A stretch of DNA of 41,020 bases, taken from positions 1-41,020 of the forward strand of contig JBGQHM010000010.1 in NCBI GenBank assembly GCA_041497995.1, read 5' to 3'. Below are positions 20,455-29,270 of the stretch, one piece after another (the stretch's first letter is position 1; the number at the start of each line of letters is the position of its first letter). A model generated the notes under the pieces. That model searched no databases and was not told the DNA's origin. It worked only from the letters and a program-made list of their open reading frames with translations. The DNA is from DATKMS01 sp041497995 (GTDB taxonomy: Bacteria; Desulfobacterota; Binatia; HRBIN30). Made by a program: the position numbers and the translations under genes.

Positions 20455-21855
20455 ATGCCGGACTATCGTCGGCGGGCGGCGCGCGAGGCGATGAGCGTGC
20501 ATCTCGACGTGAACGGCATGATGGCTGAGGCCATCGGCCAGGCGGGGGTTGAGCGGGATGAGGTAGAGGCCCTGGCTACGCGCGCAGCGGAGATCGCACA
20601 CGCGCTGCAGGGGAAACGCGCCGGCGGCGAACTTCCCTTCTACGATCTGCCGACTCAAAAGGATGCCCTGGCGGCGACGAAAGCGTTGGCCGCAGAGGTC
20701 CGCGCCGAGTGCGACACGCTGGTCGTCTTGGGCATCGGCGGGTCGGCGCTCGGGACCAAGACGCTCCTCGGCGCTCTCGAACCGACCCGACGCGTCGTCG
20801 TCGCCGACAACATCGATCCCTGGACCTTCGGCGCGTTGCTCGACAGCCTCGACCTCAATCGCACCGCCTTCAACGTGATCAGCAAGTCCGGCGAGACCGC
20901 CGAGACCATGGCCCAGTTTCTCATCGTGCGTGATCTGCTGCTGCGCCAGCTGGGCGCCGTGGACTATGCGAAGCATGTGATCATCACCACCGACTCGGAC
21001 GCCGGCGCGTTGCGCCAGATCGTGCACGACGAGGGCTTTCGTGCGCTCGAAGTGCCGGCGGGCGTCGGCGGACGCTTCTCGGTGCTCACCGCGGTCGGCT
21101 TGTTCCCCGCCGCCGTTGCCGGGCTGCGCATCGATGACCTCCTCGCCGGCGCCGCATGGACGGATAGCCGCTGCCAGGACGCCAAGCTGTGGCAGAACCC
21201 GGCGCACCTCCTCAGCACGCTCCTCTACCTGGCGGACGCGCAGCACCGGCAGAACATCGTGGTGCTGATGCCGTACAGTGACCGCCTACGCGACTTCAGC
21301 GCGTGGTTCGCGCAGCTGTGGGCCGAGAGCCTCGGCAAAGCTGAAACCACCGACGCCGCACCTGCACACGTCGGACAAACGCCGCTGACTGCGGTCGGTG
21401 CGACCGACCAACACTCTCTCTTGCAACTCTTTGTCGACGGGCCGGTGGACAAGGTCGTCGTCATGCTGCGCGTCGAGGATCACGGGCGCGAGCTGCCCAT
21501 TCCGGCAGCCTATGCCGATCTCGACAGCCTCGGCTACCTCGGCGGTGCCGGACTCGGCCAGCTCCTGAACCGCGAGCAGCGCGCCACCGAGCTGGCATTG
21601 GTTCAGCGGCAACGTCCGGTCATCACGCTCACCCTCCCGCAGCTCAACCCCTTCACGCTCGGGCAACTGTTCTACCTGTTCGAAGTGGCGGTGGTGTTCG
21701 CCGGCGCGCTCTATCGGGTCAACCCGCTCGACCAGCCCGGCGTGCAGGGGAGCAACCGGCTGACGGACGGACAAATGGGGCGCCACGGTTTTGAGAGCGA
21801 GCATGCTGCGGTCGAGGCCTGGGTGACGCGCAAGCGCAATGAGTATATTCTGTGA
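20455..21855 (+). CDS. pgi: Glucose-6-phosphate isomerase
   Basis: A 466-residue cytoplasmic enzyme that interconverts glucose 6-phosphate and fructose 6-phosphate. It shows LGIGGSALGTKTLLG in the first SIS domain, the phosphate-binding NVISKSGETAETMAQF motif, the second SIS domain with DGPVDKVVVML, and near the C terminus VNPLDQPGVQGSNRL, the counterpart of the NPFDQPGVE signature. The length matches the shorter bacterial class (about 450) rather than the 550-residue E. coli type. AGGAA lies seven bases before ATG 20455; ATG 20491 is an alternative that drops a basic leader. Its stop overlaps the GTG of mutL. Confidence 0.95.
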   Translation: MPDYRRRAAREAMSVHLDVNGMMAEAIGQAGVERDEVEALATRAAEIAHALQGKRAGGELPFYDLPTQKDALAATKALAAEVRAECDTLVVLGIGGSALGTKTLLGALEPTRRVVVADNIDPWTFGALLDSLDLNRTAFNVISKSGETAETMAQFLIVRDLLLRQLGAVDYAKHVIITTDSDAGALRQIVHDEGFRALEVPAGVGGRFSVLTAVGLFPAAVAGLRIDDLLAGAAWTDSRCQDAKLWQNPAHLLSTLLYLADAQHRQNIVVLMPYSDRLRDFSAWFAQLWAESLGKAETTDAAPAHVGQTPLTAVGATDQHSLLQLFVDGPVDKVVVMLRVEDHGRELPIPAAYADLDSLGYLGGAGLGQLLNREQRATELALVQRQRPVITLTLPQLNPFTLGQLFYLFEVAVVFAGALYRVNPLDQPGVQGSNRLTDGQMGRHGFESEHAAVEAWVTRKRNEYIL

Positions 21856-23714
21856 GTCGCATGGAAGCCGTCGCGGAAGAGCTCGGACGAGTCCGCCTGC
21901 TGCCGCCCGAGGTGGCCGACAAGATCGCCGCCGGCGAGGTGGTGGAACGGCCGGCATCCGTCGTGAAAGAGCTCATCGAGAATTCGCTCGACGCCGGCGC
22001 GCGCCAGATCCGTATTGAGCTCGAAGATGCAGGCATCGGCTTGATCGCCGTGGTCGACGACGGTGAGGGCATGACCGCTGACGATGCCGTGCGCTCGTTC
22101 GCGCGCCACGCCACCAGCAAGGTGACCTGCGTCGACGACCTGTTCCGCATCATGACGCTCGGCTTTCGCGGCGAAGCGCTAGCGAGTATCGCCGCCGTCT
22201 CCACGACAACGCTGACGACACGCCGTGCCGGCGATCTCGGCGGTACGCAAGTACTGGTCCGCGGCGGCACCGTCGTCGAGGTGCGCGCCGCGGGCGCACC
22301 TGCGGGCACCCGCGTCGAAGTCGTCGATCTCTTCGGTAACACGCCGGCACGCCGCAAGTTCCTGAAAACACCGGCAACCGAGGTCGGTCACGCAAGCGAG
22401 CTGGTCACCCGCACGGCCGTGGCGTTTCCGCACGTCGGATTCCTGCTGCGCCACGGGCCGCGCACGTTGTTGGATTACCCGGCAGTCGTCGACGCCGCCG
22501 AGCGCGTCGCCCAGGTCTATGGAAGAGAACGCGCGGCGGCCATGCTGCCGTTTCACGGGCGCGCCGCGATCGGCAACATTCGCGGCTGGCTCAGCGGCTC
22601 GCACCTGACACTGCCGTCGGCGCGCCAGATCTTCACCTACGTCAACGGCCGTTATGTCCGCGACAAGCTCGTCAGCCACGCGTTGGTCGCCGGGTACAGC
22701 ACGTTGCTGATGCACGGCCGCTACCCGGCCGCGGTGGTGTTCATCGACGTGTCGCCGGAGGAAGTCGATGTGAACGTCCACCCGGCGAAGTCGGAAGTGC
22801 GCTTCCGGCGCGGCGGTGCCGTGCACGACTTGATCACGCGCTCGGTGATGGAGCGCTTGCGCGCGCACACACCACCCGCGTCGGCCGGCTCGCCAACGGC
22901 GTCACCCTCGTCCATCGAGGACGCAGCGACCCAGCTGACCATCAGCTTGCAGAGCCCGCGACCGAACGCGCCGCTGCGCATCGTGCCGATGACGCCGCCG
23001 GCGGGCGATGCACCGCTGCACACGTCGACACCTCTGCCAGCGCCGCGAACCCCGGACGTGGCGGCACCGTTCAGCAGGCCGACAGCGTTCACGTCACCTG
23101 CGACGCGCGCCGTCACGGCAACGCCCGGGGGGTTCTTCGCCAGCCTGCGGGTCATCGGCCAAGTATTCGAAGGCTACCTCGTCTGCGAGAGCGGCGAGTC
23201 GTTGTTGGTCATCGACCAACACGCAGCGCACGAACGTGTTACCTTCGAGCGACTCCGCCGCGCGTATGCCGACGGCGGTGTGGCACGCCAACGTCTGCTC
23301 GTGCCGACGGTCGTCGACGTCGGTGCGCAAGCGGCCCCACTGCTCGCGGATCGGCTGGTCGATCTGGAGAACCTTGGTTTCGAGCTGGAACCGTTCGGCG
23401 GCAGCAGCTTCGCGGTGCGGGCGGTACCCGCCCTGCTCGGCGACGGGGATCCGGCGACGTTGGTGCGCGACCTCGCCGAGGAGTTCACTGAGGTCGGCCG
23501 TTCGCGCCGCCTGACCGAAGCGGCCGAGTCGGTGTTGGCACGTCTGGCGTGCCACAGCGCCGTGCGCGTCGGGCAGAGCTTGGGCCCCGATCAGATCCGC
23601 GCGCTGCTCGCGGCGATGGACCACGTCGACTTCGCCGGCAACTGCCCGCACGGCCGGCCCGCCTACATCACGCTGCCGCGGAGCGACCTGGAGCGCCTCT
23701 TCAAACGCACGTGA
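21852..23714 (+). CDS. mutL: DNA mismatch repair protein MutL (endonuclease type)
   Basis: A 620-residue mismatch repair ATPase. The GHKL ATPase domain shows ENSLDAGA, DDGEGM and TLGFRGEALASIA, followed by the transducer domain (YVNGRYVRD, PAEEVDVNVHP-like segment). After a Pro/Thr/Ser-rich linker (about residues 335-425) the C-terminal dimerisation domain holds the metal motif DQHAAHERVTFE (D455 onward) and CPHGRP near the end. These mark the nicking endonuclease form found in bacteria lacking MutH. GTG 21852 overlaps the pgi stop (GTGA) and is the likely coupled start; ATG 21861 is close by. miaA follows, a common mutL-miaA neighbourhood. Confidence 0.96.
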   Translation: MSRMEAVAEELGRVRLLPPEVADKIAAGEVVERPASVVKELIENSLDAGARQIRIELEDAGIGLIAVVDDGEGMTADDAVRSFARHATSKVTCVDDLFRIMTLGFRGEALASIAAVSTTTLTTRRAGDLGGTQVLVRGGTVVEVRAAGAPAGTRVEVVDLFGNTPARRKFLKTPATEVGHASELVTRTAVAFPHVGFLLRHGPRTLLDYPAVVDAAERVAQVYGRERAAAMLPFHGRAAIGNIRGWLSGSHLTLPSARQIFTYVNGRYVRDKLVSHALVAGYSTLLMHGRYPAAVVFIDVSPEEVDVNVHPAKSEVRFRRGGAVHDLITRSVMERLRAHTPPASAGSPTASPSSIEDAATQLTISLQSPRPNAPLRIVPMTPPAGDAPLHTSTPLPAPRTPDVAAPFSRPTAFTSPATRAVTATPGGFFASLRVIGQVFEGYLVCESGESLLVIDQHAAHERVTFERLRRAYADGGVARQRLLVPTVVDVGAQAAPLLADRLVDLENLGFELEPFGGSSFAVRAVPALLGDGDPATLVRDLAEEFTEVGRSRRLTEAAESVLARLACHSAVRVGQSLGPDQIRALLAAMDHVDFAGNCPHGRPAYITLPRSDLERLFKRT

Positions 23715-23722
23715 GATGCAAG

Positions 23723-23813
23723 AAATCACGAGAACACGAAACGCCGAAACCACGAAGTCAGAGCACAGATCTCCTCCTTCGTGCTTTCGAACTTTCGTGT
23801 TTTCGTGATTCTC
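23723..23813 (+). repeat. Intergenic palindrome made of CACGAAA quasi-repeats (copy 2)
   Basis: The left part (GAAATCACGAGAACACGAAA, 23722-23741) pairs with the right end (TTTTCGTGATTCTC, 23800-23813). Between them are CCGAAACCACGAAG on the left and CCTTCGTGCTTTCG on the right. The right end is identical over 21 bases to the copy at 17380-17400, while the interiors differ. It fills the gap between mutL and miaA, so any miaA transcript from mutL would pass through the hairpin. Confidence 0.85.
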
Positions 23814-23823
23814 CGATCGGGTC

Positions 23824-24735
23824 ATGGCCATCATCGCGCTCGTCGGCCCCACCGGCGCTGGCAAGACCGAGCTGGGCATCGCGCTCGCCCAGCGCTTCGA
23901 TGCGGAGATCATCAACGCCGATTCACGGCAGGTGTACCGACGCCTCGACATTGGCAGTGCGAAACCCACGCCGGAACAGCGGGCGGTCGTTCCGCATCAC
24001 GTCGTCGATGTCGTCGAGCCCGACGAGGCATTCGACTGCGCCCGTTTTCGCGAGCTGGCGACGGCGGCGATCGACGACATCGCCGGCCGCGGCAAGCGGG
24101 TGCTGGTCGTCGGCGGCACGGGACTGTACATCAAGGTCCTCCTGCGTGGTCTGTTCGACGGACCGTCACGTGACGAAGCCCTCCGCGCGGCGCTGTTGCG
24201 TGAGGACGAGCAGACGCCCGGCGCACTGCATCAACGCCTGCGCGCCGTTGATCCAGCGACTGCTGCGCGTGTGCACGCCCATGATCGCATGCGCCTGATC
24301 CGCGCGCTCGAGGTCCACGAGCTTACGGGTCGGCCGATCAGCGCGTGGCAAACAGAGCATGCGTTCGGCACCGCAGCCGTCGACGCACGCATCCTCGGCT
24401 TGTCACTGCCGCGGGCCGAGCTGTACGCGCGCATCGACGCACGCTGTCAGGTCATGATCGAGGCGGGCTTGATCGACGAGGTACGGCAGCTGTTCGCAGA
24501 GGGTTTGGATCCCGACCTGCCCGCGTTGCGCAGTCCGGGCTATCGCGAAATCGGCGAGCACGTGCGCGGCCTGTGCGACCTTCCGGCCGCCGCGGCACGC
24601 ATGGCTCAAGTCACGCGTCAGCTTGCAAAGCGTCAGATGACTTGGTTCCGCGCCGACCCGCAGATCGTCTGGTGCGCGCCCGAGCTGGAAGCGGTGCACC
24701 AACACGCGGCCGCCTTCTGGCGGTCGACCGACTAA
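23824..24735 (+). CDS. miaA: tRNA dimethylallyltransferase
   Basis: A 303-residue enzyme that transfers a dimethylallyl group to N6 of adenosine 37 in tRNAs reading UNN codons. It has the P-loop GPTGAGKT (residues 8-15), the substrate segment INADSRQVYRRLDIGSAKPT, GGTGLYIK, and the C-terminal region with GYREIGEH and TRQLAKRQMTWFR. Length and motifs fit bacterial MiaA well. ATG 23824 follows directly after the palindromic element, and the preceding bases show no strong ribosome site. The usual neighbour hfq is absent. Confidence 0.95.
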   Translation: MAIIALVGPTGAGKTELGIALAQRFDAEIINADSRQVYRRLDIGSAKPTPEQRAVVPHHVVDVVEPDEAFDCARFRELATAAIDDIAGRGKRVLVVGGTGLYIKVLLRGLFDGPSRDEALRAALLREDEQTPGALHQRLRAVDPATAARVHAHDRMRLIRALEVHELTGRPISAWQTEHAFGTAAVDARILGLSLPRAELYARIDARCQVMIEAGLIDEVRQLFAEGLDPDLPALRSPGYREIGEHVRGLCDLPAAAARMAQVTRQLAKRQMTWFRADPQIVWCAPELEAVHQHAAAFWRSTD

Positions 24736-24914
24736 CGCACTGACAACTGGCTCGACGGCGCGTGAACCGCCCTCGCCCGCGCCAACACAAGTTGCAATTC
24801 CACCCCGCCTAGGCTACCACTTCCGCCTCGAAGCCAATCCATGAAGATGCCTGGTCCGATTGCCGCGACGATGCGCCCGTTCGTCCGTTCCGAACGTGTC
24901 GCGACCACATCTTC

Positions 24915-24921
24915 GGGGGAG
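24915..24921 (+). promoter_or_regulatory. Ribosome binding site deciding the TTG start of pheA
   Basis: GGGGGAG lies four bases before the TTG at 24926. With this start the protein begins directly before the chorismate mutase helix (PSIDALRTHIDRIDDQLL). The frame is open further upstream but encodes Arg/Pro-rich sequence without similarity to the family. Confidence 0.6.
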
Positions 24922-24925
24922 CCCC

Positions 24926-26014
24926 TTGCCGCGCTCACCTTCGATTGATGCTCTGCGCACCCACATCGATCGCATTGATGACCAGCTGCTCGCGCTGCTG
25001 AACCAGCGTGCCAGGCTGGTGATGCAGATCGGCCAGCGCAAGCACTCTGCCCAGGCCAGCGTCTACAGCCCAGCGCGCGAGAAACGCATCTACGAGCGGC
25101 TCGCTGCCGCCAACGACGGCCCGCTCACGGCCGACGCCCTGCGGCCGATCTTCCGCGAGATCATCTCCGCGTGTCTGTCCTTGGAGAAGCAACTGCGCGT
25201 CGCCTTTCTCGGCCCACTCGGCACATTCTCGCATCAGGCGGCGCGCGAGCAGTTCGGCGCGCGCAGCCTGCTGTCGCCGGTGGGTTCGTTCGCCGAGGTC
25301 TTCGATGAGGTCGAGCACGGACGCGCCGACTACGGCATCGTGGCGGTGGAGAACTCCACCGAAGGTATGGTGCCGGCGACGCTCGACCGCTTCGTGACCT
25401 CACCGCTGACCATCAAGGCCGAGGTGCTGCTGCGCGTCGAGCAATGCCTCCTCTCCAAGAGCGGTGACGCGCGGCGCATCCGCCGCATCGTCTCTCACTC
25501 ACAGTCGTTCGGTCAGTGCCGCAGCTGGCTGGCGCAGCACTATCCCGACGTACGGCAAGTGGAAACCGCCAGCAACGCGCACGCGGCGGAGCTGGCGAGC
25601 CGTGATCCGCGCAGCGCGGCGATCGCCGGACGCGTCGCCGCGGAGCAGTACGGCCTACGCGTCGTGGCCGCGAACATCCAGGACCTGGCGCACAACTGTA
25701 CCCGCTTCTTGGTGCTCGGCGGCGACGGCACGGGCAAGCCGAGCGGCGACGACAAGACGTCGTTGCTCCTGTCGGTGCCACACGAAGCCGGCGCGCTGCA
25801 TCGCGTCCTCAAGCCGTTCGCCGACAATCGCGTCAGCATCAGCACTATCGAGTCACGGCCATTGAAGGAGCGTGCATGGGAGTATTTGTTCTTCCTCGAT
25901 CTCGTGGGACACGTGCACGAGGCGCGCGTCGAACGGGCGCTGGCGGCGCTGCGCAGCCGCTGTCTGCTTCTCAAAGTGCTGGGATCGTATCCGGCCGCAC
26001 CGCGGCCAGTGTGA
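24926..26014 (+). CDS. pheA: Bifunctional chorismate mutase / prephenate dehydratase (P-protein)
   Basis: A 362-residue enzyme that makes phenylpyruvate from chorismate through prephenate. Residues about 5-85 are an AroQ chorismate mutase (LRTHIDRIDDQLLALLNQRA). Residues about 92-270 are the dehydratase, with FLGPLGTFSHQAA, GIVAVENSTEG and the active-site NCTRF. Residues about 283-355 are an ACT domain with the phenylalanine-sensing ESRPLKERAWEY segment, so feedback inhibition is expected. TTG 24926 is chosen for its GGGGGAG site. It opens a run of aromatic pathway genes; the next gene starts four bases after its stop. No Phe-rich leader or attenuator was convincing in 24736-24925. Confidence 0.95.
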   Translation: MPRSPSIDALRTHIDRIDDQLLALLNQRARLVMQIGQRKHSAQASVYSPAREKRIYERLAAANDGPLTADALRPIFREIISACLSLEKQLRVAFLGPLGTFSHQAAREQFGARSLLSPVGSFAEVFDEVEHGRADYGIVAVENSTEGMVPATLDRFVTSPLTIKAEVLLRVEQCLLSKSGDARRIRRIVSHSQSFGQCRSWLAQHYPDVRQVETASNAHAAELASRDPRSAAIAGRVAAEQYGLRVVAANIQDLAHNCTRFLVLGGDGTGKPSGDDKTSLLLSVPHEAGALHRVLKPFADNRVSISTIESRPLKERAWEYLFFLDLVGHVHEARVERALAALRSRCLLLKVLGSYPAAPRPV

Positions 26015-26018
26015 GGTC

Positions 26019-27143
26019 ATGACACTCGACATCATCGCCGAAGTCCCGGAGTGGATTCGCTCGCTGGCGCCGTACCCGCCGGGGAAGCCGATCGAGGAGC
26101 TGGAGCGCGAGTACGGCATTCTCGGCTCGATCAAGCTCGCCTCAAACGAGAACCCGCTCGGCCCGTCGCCCAAGGCGGTGGCCGCAATCGCCGCGGCGCT
26201 CGGCGATCTGCACCGCTATCCCGACGGCAATTGCTACTACCTCAAGGGCGCCGTGGCGAAGAAGCTCGGCGTCTCACCCGACGCGCTCATCTTTGGCAAT
26301 GGCTCGAACGAGATCATCGAGCTGGCAGTGCGCACCTTCATGCAGCGCGGCGACGAAGCGGTGATGGCCGACCAAGCCTTCGCGATCTATCGGCTCGTCG
26401 TGCAGGCCGCCGGCGGCACCAGCCGCATCGTGCCGTTGCGCAACTACACGCACGACCTGGAGGCCATCCTCGACGCCATCACGCCGGCGACGCGCCTCGT
26501 CTTCCTCGCCAATCCCAACAACCCGACGGGTACCGTCTTCTTCCGTCGCGAGTGGGAAGAGTTCCTCAGCGCCGTGCCGCCGAACGTGATCGTCGTCATG
26601 GACGAGGCCTACTTCGAGTTCGTCGAGGATCCCGCGTATCCGGACTCGTTGGCGGCGCACGGCAGGGCGCGTGCGTTGATCACGTTGCGCACGTTCTCGA
26701 AGATCTACGGCCTCGCTGGCCTGCGCATCGGCTTCGGCGTCGCACACCCGGAGCTCATCGAGGTGATGAACCGCGTGCGGCAGCCGTTCAACGTCAGCAG
26801 CCTGGCGCAGATCGCCGCGCTGGCAGCGTTGGATGATGACGCACATGTCATGCGCACCAAGCAATGCAACCGCGAGGGCATGGCGTATCTGCGCGCGCAG
26901 TGCACGCGTCTGGGTTTGGAGTACGTTCCGAGCTGGGCCAATTTCCTGCTCATCCGCGTCGGCAACGGCAAACGTGTGTACGAGGCGTTGCTGCGCGACG
27001 GAGTGATCGTCCGTCCGATGAACGTGTACGGCTTTCCCGAGCACGTCCGCGTGACCATCGGCACCGCAGCGGAGAACGCGCGCTTCGTCAGCGCGATGGA
27101 GCACACCCTGAGCGCGGGAGGTGCGAGTGCCGCGGCTTTTTGA
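26019..27143 (+). CDS. hisC: Histidinol-phosphate / aromatic amino acid aminotransferase
   Basis: A 374-residue PLP-dependent class I/II aminotransferase of the HisC family. Visible landmarks are KLASNENPLGPSPKA at the N terminus, LANPNNPTGT, DEAYFEF and the PLP lysine K228 in TFSKIYGLAGLRIGF. HisC-family enzymes serve histidine synthesis or transaminate phenylpyruvate and hydroxyphenylpyruvate. Its place between pheA and tyrA, with no other his gene nearby, suggests that it makes phenylalanine and tyrosine here, possibly both roles at once. ATG 26019 follows the pheA stop by four bases; its own stop lies inside tyrA (17-base overlap). Confidence 0.93.
   Translation: MTLDIIAEVPEWIRSLAPYPPGKPIEELEREYGILGSIKLASNENPLGPSPKAVAAIAAALGDLHRYPDGNCYYLKGAVAKKLGVSPDALIFGNGSNEIIELAVRTFMQRGDEAVMADQAFAIYRLVVQAAGGTSRIVPLRNYTHDLEAILDAITPATRLVFLANPNNPTGTVFFRREWEEFLSAVPPNVIVVMDEAYFEFVEDPAYPDSLAAHGRARALITLRTFSKIYGLAGLRIGFGVAHPELIEVMNRVRQPFNVSSLAQIAALAALDDDAHVMRTKQCNREGMAYLRAQCTRLGLEYVPSWANFLLIRVGNGKRVYEALLRDGVIVRPMNVYGFPEHVRVTIGTAAENARFVSAMEHTLSAGGASAAAF
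27116..27121 (+). promoter_or_regulatory. Ribosome binding site deciding the GTG start of tyrA
   Basis: GGGAGG inside the 3' end of hisC lies five bases before GTG 27127. A GTG at 27121 in the same frame would overlap this site, so 27127 is the better start. Confidence 0.55.
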
Positions 27144-27993
27144 GCGGGTGACGATTGCCGGCGTCGGTCTCATCGGCGGCTCGCTGGCGCTGGCGGCACG
27201 GGAGGCCGGACTAGTCGGCGCGGTCACTGGCCTCGGCCGCAGCGCCGCCAACCTGCGCACCGCACAGCACCGCGGCATCATCGACCGCTACACTCACGAC
27301 CCGCTCGACGCGGTCCACGACGCGGACCTGTTGCTGCTGGCAGTGCCGGTCCGCACCATGGCCGCAGTGGCTCAGGCGTGCGCGCCGGCCTTGCGAGTCG
27401 GCACCGTTGTCAGCGACGTCGGCAGCGTGAAGCAGTCCGTCAATCGCGACGTAGCCGCAGCGTTGCCCGCGGGCGTGTCGTTCGTCGGCGCCCACCCGAT
27501 CGCCGGCACCGAGGAGTCCGGTGCCGCTGCCGCGCGCGCCGACCTGTTTCGCGGCAGTCGTTGCATCATCACACCCGGACCGAGCAGCGACCCGGTGGCC
27601 GTCGCCAAGCTGCGCACGCTGTGGGAAGGCGTCGGCATGCGCGTCAGCGAGATGGAGGCGGCGCGACACGATGAGCTCCTCGCTTGGGTGAGTCACTTGC
27701 CGCACGCGGTTGCGTTCAGCGCCGTGAACGCCTTGCTCGATGTCGATGGCGCCGCGGCCGAGTTCGCCGGGCCGAGCTGTCGCGACCTCACGCGTGTGGC
27801 CGCCAGCTCGGTCGAGATGTGGCGCGACATCTTTGTAGCGAACGCCGACCAGATCGACGTGGCAATCGCCCGGTTCATCGGCGTGCTCGAAGAGCTGCGC
27901 GCCGCGGTCGCGCAGCGTGACGAGACGAAGCTGAACGCGCTACTGGAGCGCGCGCACGCCGCACGCCGCCAGTGGACGGCGGCGCAGGGATGA
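27127..27993 (+). CDS. tyrA: Prephenate dehydrogenase
   Basis: A 288-residue enzyme that oxidises and decarboxylates prephenate (or arogenate) to make the tyrosine precursor. The Rossmann nucleotide motif GVGLIGGSLALAARE (about residues 12-26) starts the protein. SDVGSVK, GAHPIAGTEESG and SHLPHAV supply the catalytic and substrate residues of the family. The C-terminal part is helical, and no ACT domain is present, so feedback control may be weak. Whether it uses NAD or NADP is not certain; the acidic residue expected after the second strand for NAD is not obvious. It overlaps hisC at its start and aroA at its end (ATGA). Confidence 0.94.
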   Translation: MPRLFERVTIAGVGLIGGSLALAAREAGLVGAVTGLGRSAANLRTAQHRGIIDRYTHDPLDAVHDADLLLLAVPVRTMAAVAQACAPALRVGTVVSDVGSVKQSVNRDVAAALPAGVSFVGAHPIAGTEESGAAAARADLFRGSRCIITPGPSSDPVAVAKLRTLWEGVGMRVSEMEAARHDELLAWVSHLPHAVAFSAVNALLDVDGAAAEFAGPSCRDLTRVAASSVEMWRDIFVANADQIDVAIARFIGVLEELRAAVAQRDETKLNALLERAHAARRQWTAAQG

Positions 27994-29270
27994 CGGAGGG
28001 CGTCTACAGAGTGCAGCCGCTGACGCAGCCGCCCGACTGCACGATCCGCGTTCCAGGTTCGAAGAGCATTACCAATCGTGCCCTGCTCATCGCCGCGCTC
28101 GCCGAAGGTGAGTCGGTGCTCGAGGGCGCCCTGTTCAGCGACGACACGCGCTACATGGCCGAGTCGTGGGAACGGCTCGGCATCAGCATCGAGACCATCA
28201 CAGCTGCCCATCGCTTTGTCGTGCGCGGTTGCGGTGGCGTGATCCCCACATCGGCCGCCGAGCTGTTCGTCGGCAATGCCGGAACGGCCATGCGCTTTCT
28301 GGTGGCCGCGCTGTGCCTCGGACACGGCCAGTTCCACATCGACGGCACTCCGCGTATGCAGCAGCGACCGATCCAGGATCAACTCGATGCGCTGGAGCAG
28401 CTTGGAGCGCGCGTGCGTTGCACAGCGGAACCGGGTTGCCCGCCAGTGCGCATCGACGCCGACGGTCTGGCCGGCGGACACGCACGCATCGCAGCGGCGA
28501 AGAGCAGCCAGTTCCTCTCGGCCGTGCTGCTGGTTGCACCGTACGCACGCGACGCCGTTGAGGTGGAAGTCGTCGGGCCGCTGGTCGCAGCGCCATACAT
28601 CGACATGACCATCGGCGTGATGCGCACCTTCGGCGTGAGCGTCGAACGCGACGGGTACCGGCGCTTCACTGTCGAGCGACAGCGCTACAGCGGACAGCGG
28701 TATGCGATTGAGCCGGACGCCTCGAGCGCGCACTACTTCCTGGCGGCGGCAGCACTCACGGGCGGGCATGTGCGAGTAAACGGTCTCGGCCGTGCGTCGC
28801 TACAGGGCGACGTTCGCTTCGTCGACGTCCTCGAACAGATGGGTGCGACCGTCCAGCGCGGCGACGACTTTCTCGACGTGCGCGGCGGCCGCGAGCTCGA
28901 CGGCGTCGACATCGATATGAACCTGATCTCCGACACCATGCCGACGCTGGCCGCGATCGCACCGTTTGCCCGATGTCCGGTCACCATTCGCAACGTTGCG
29001 CACGTGCGGCTGCAAGAGAGCGACCGGCTGCACGCCGTCGCCACCGAGTTGCAGCGGCTCGGCGTGCGCGTGCGTGAGTTCGACGACGGCCTAACGATCG
29101 AGCCGTCCGCGGTGCGCCCGGCGGTGGTACAGACGTACGACGATCACCGCATCGCCATGAGCTTCGCGCTCGTTGGCCTGCGAGTGCCGGGCATCGACAT
29201 TCACGATCCTGGGTGCGTCAGCAAAACGTTCCCCGACTACTTCGCGCGCCTCGAGGAGCTGCGCCGGTGA
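27990..29270 (+). CDS. aroA: 3-phosphoshikimate 1-carboxyvinyltransferase (EPSP synthase)
   Basis: A 426-residue shikimate pathway enzyme that joins shikimate 3-phosphate and phosphoenolpyruvate. Key segments are PGSKSITNRALLIAALAEG, the PEP-binding FVGNAGTAMRF loop, DASSAHYFLAAAAL and the LQESDRLHAV motif, with DDHRIAMSFAL near the end. The loop NAGTAMRF lacks the Ser usually seen after Arg-Pro in class I enzymes; the glyphosate class cannot be assigned by eye. ATG 27990 overlaps the tyrA stop and is preferred over GTG 27972. Its own TGA overlaps the GTG of cmk. Confidence 0.95.
   Translation: MTEGVYRVQPLTQPPDCTIRVPGSKSITNRALLIAALAEGESVLEGALFSDDTRYMAESWERLGISIETITAAHRFVVRGCGGVIPTSAAELFVGNAGTAMRFLVAALCLGHGQFHIDGTPRMQQRPIQDQLDALEQLGARVRCTAEPGCPPVRIDADGLAGGHARIAAAKSSQFLSAVLLVAPYARDAVEVEVVGPLVAAPYIDMTIGVMRTFGVSVERDGYRRFTVERQRYSGQRYAIEPDASSAHYFLAAAALTGGHVRVNGLGRASLQGDVRFVDVLEQMGATVQRGDDFLDVRGGRELDGVDIDMNLISDTMPTLAAIAPFARCPVTIRNVAHVRLQESDRLHAVATELQRLGVRVREFDDGLTIEPSAVRPAVVQTYDDHRIAMSFALVGLRVPGIDIHDPGCVSKTFPDYFARLEELRR

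Noticed and set aside
24841..24948. A 35-codon frame before pheA as a possible attenuator leader peptide
   Set aside because: It has only two scattered Phe codons, and no terminator/antiterminator hairpins with a T-run follow. It also overlaps the pheA start by 23 bases.
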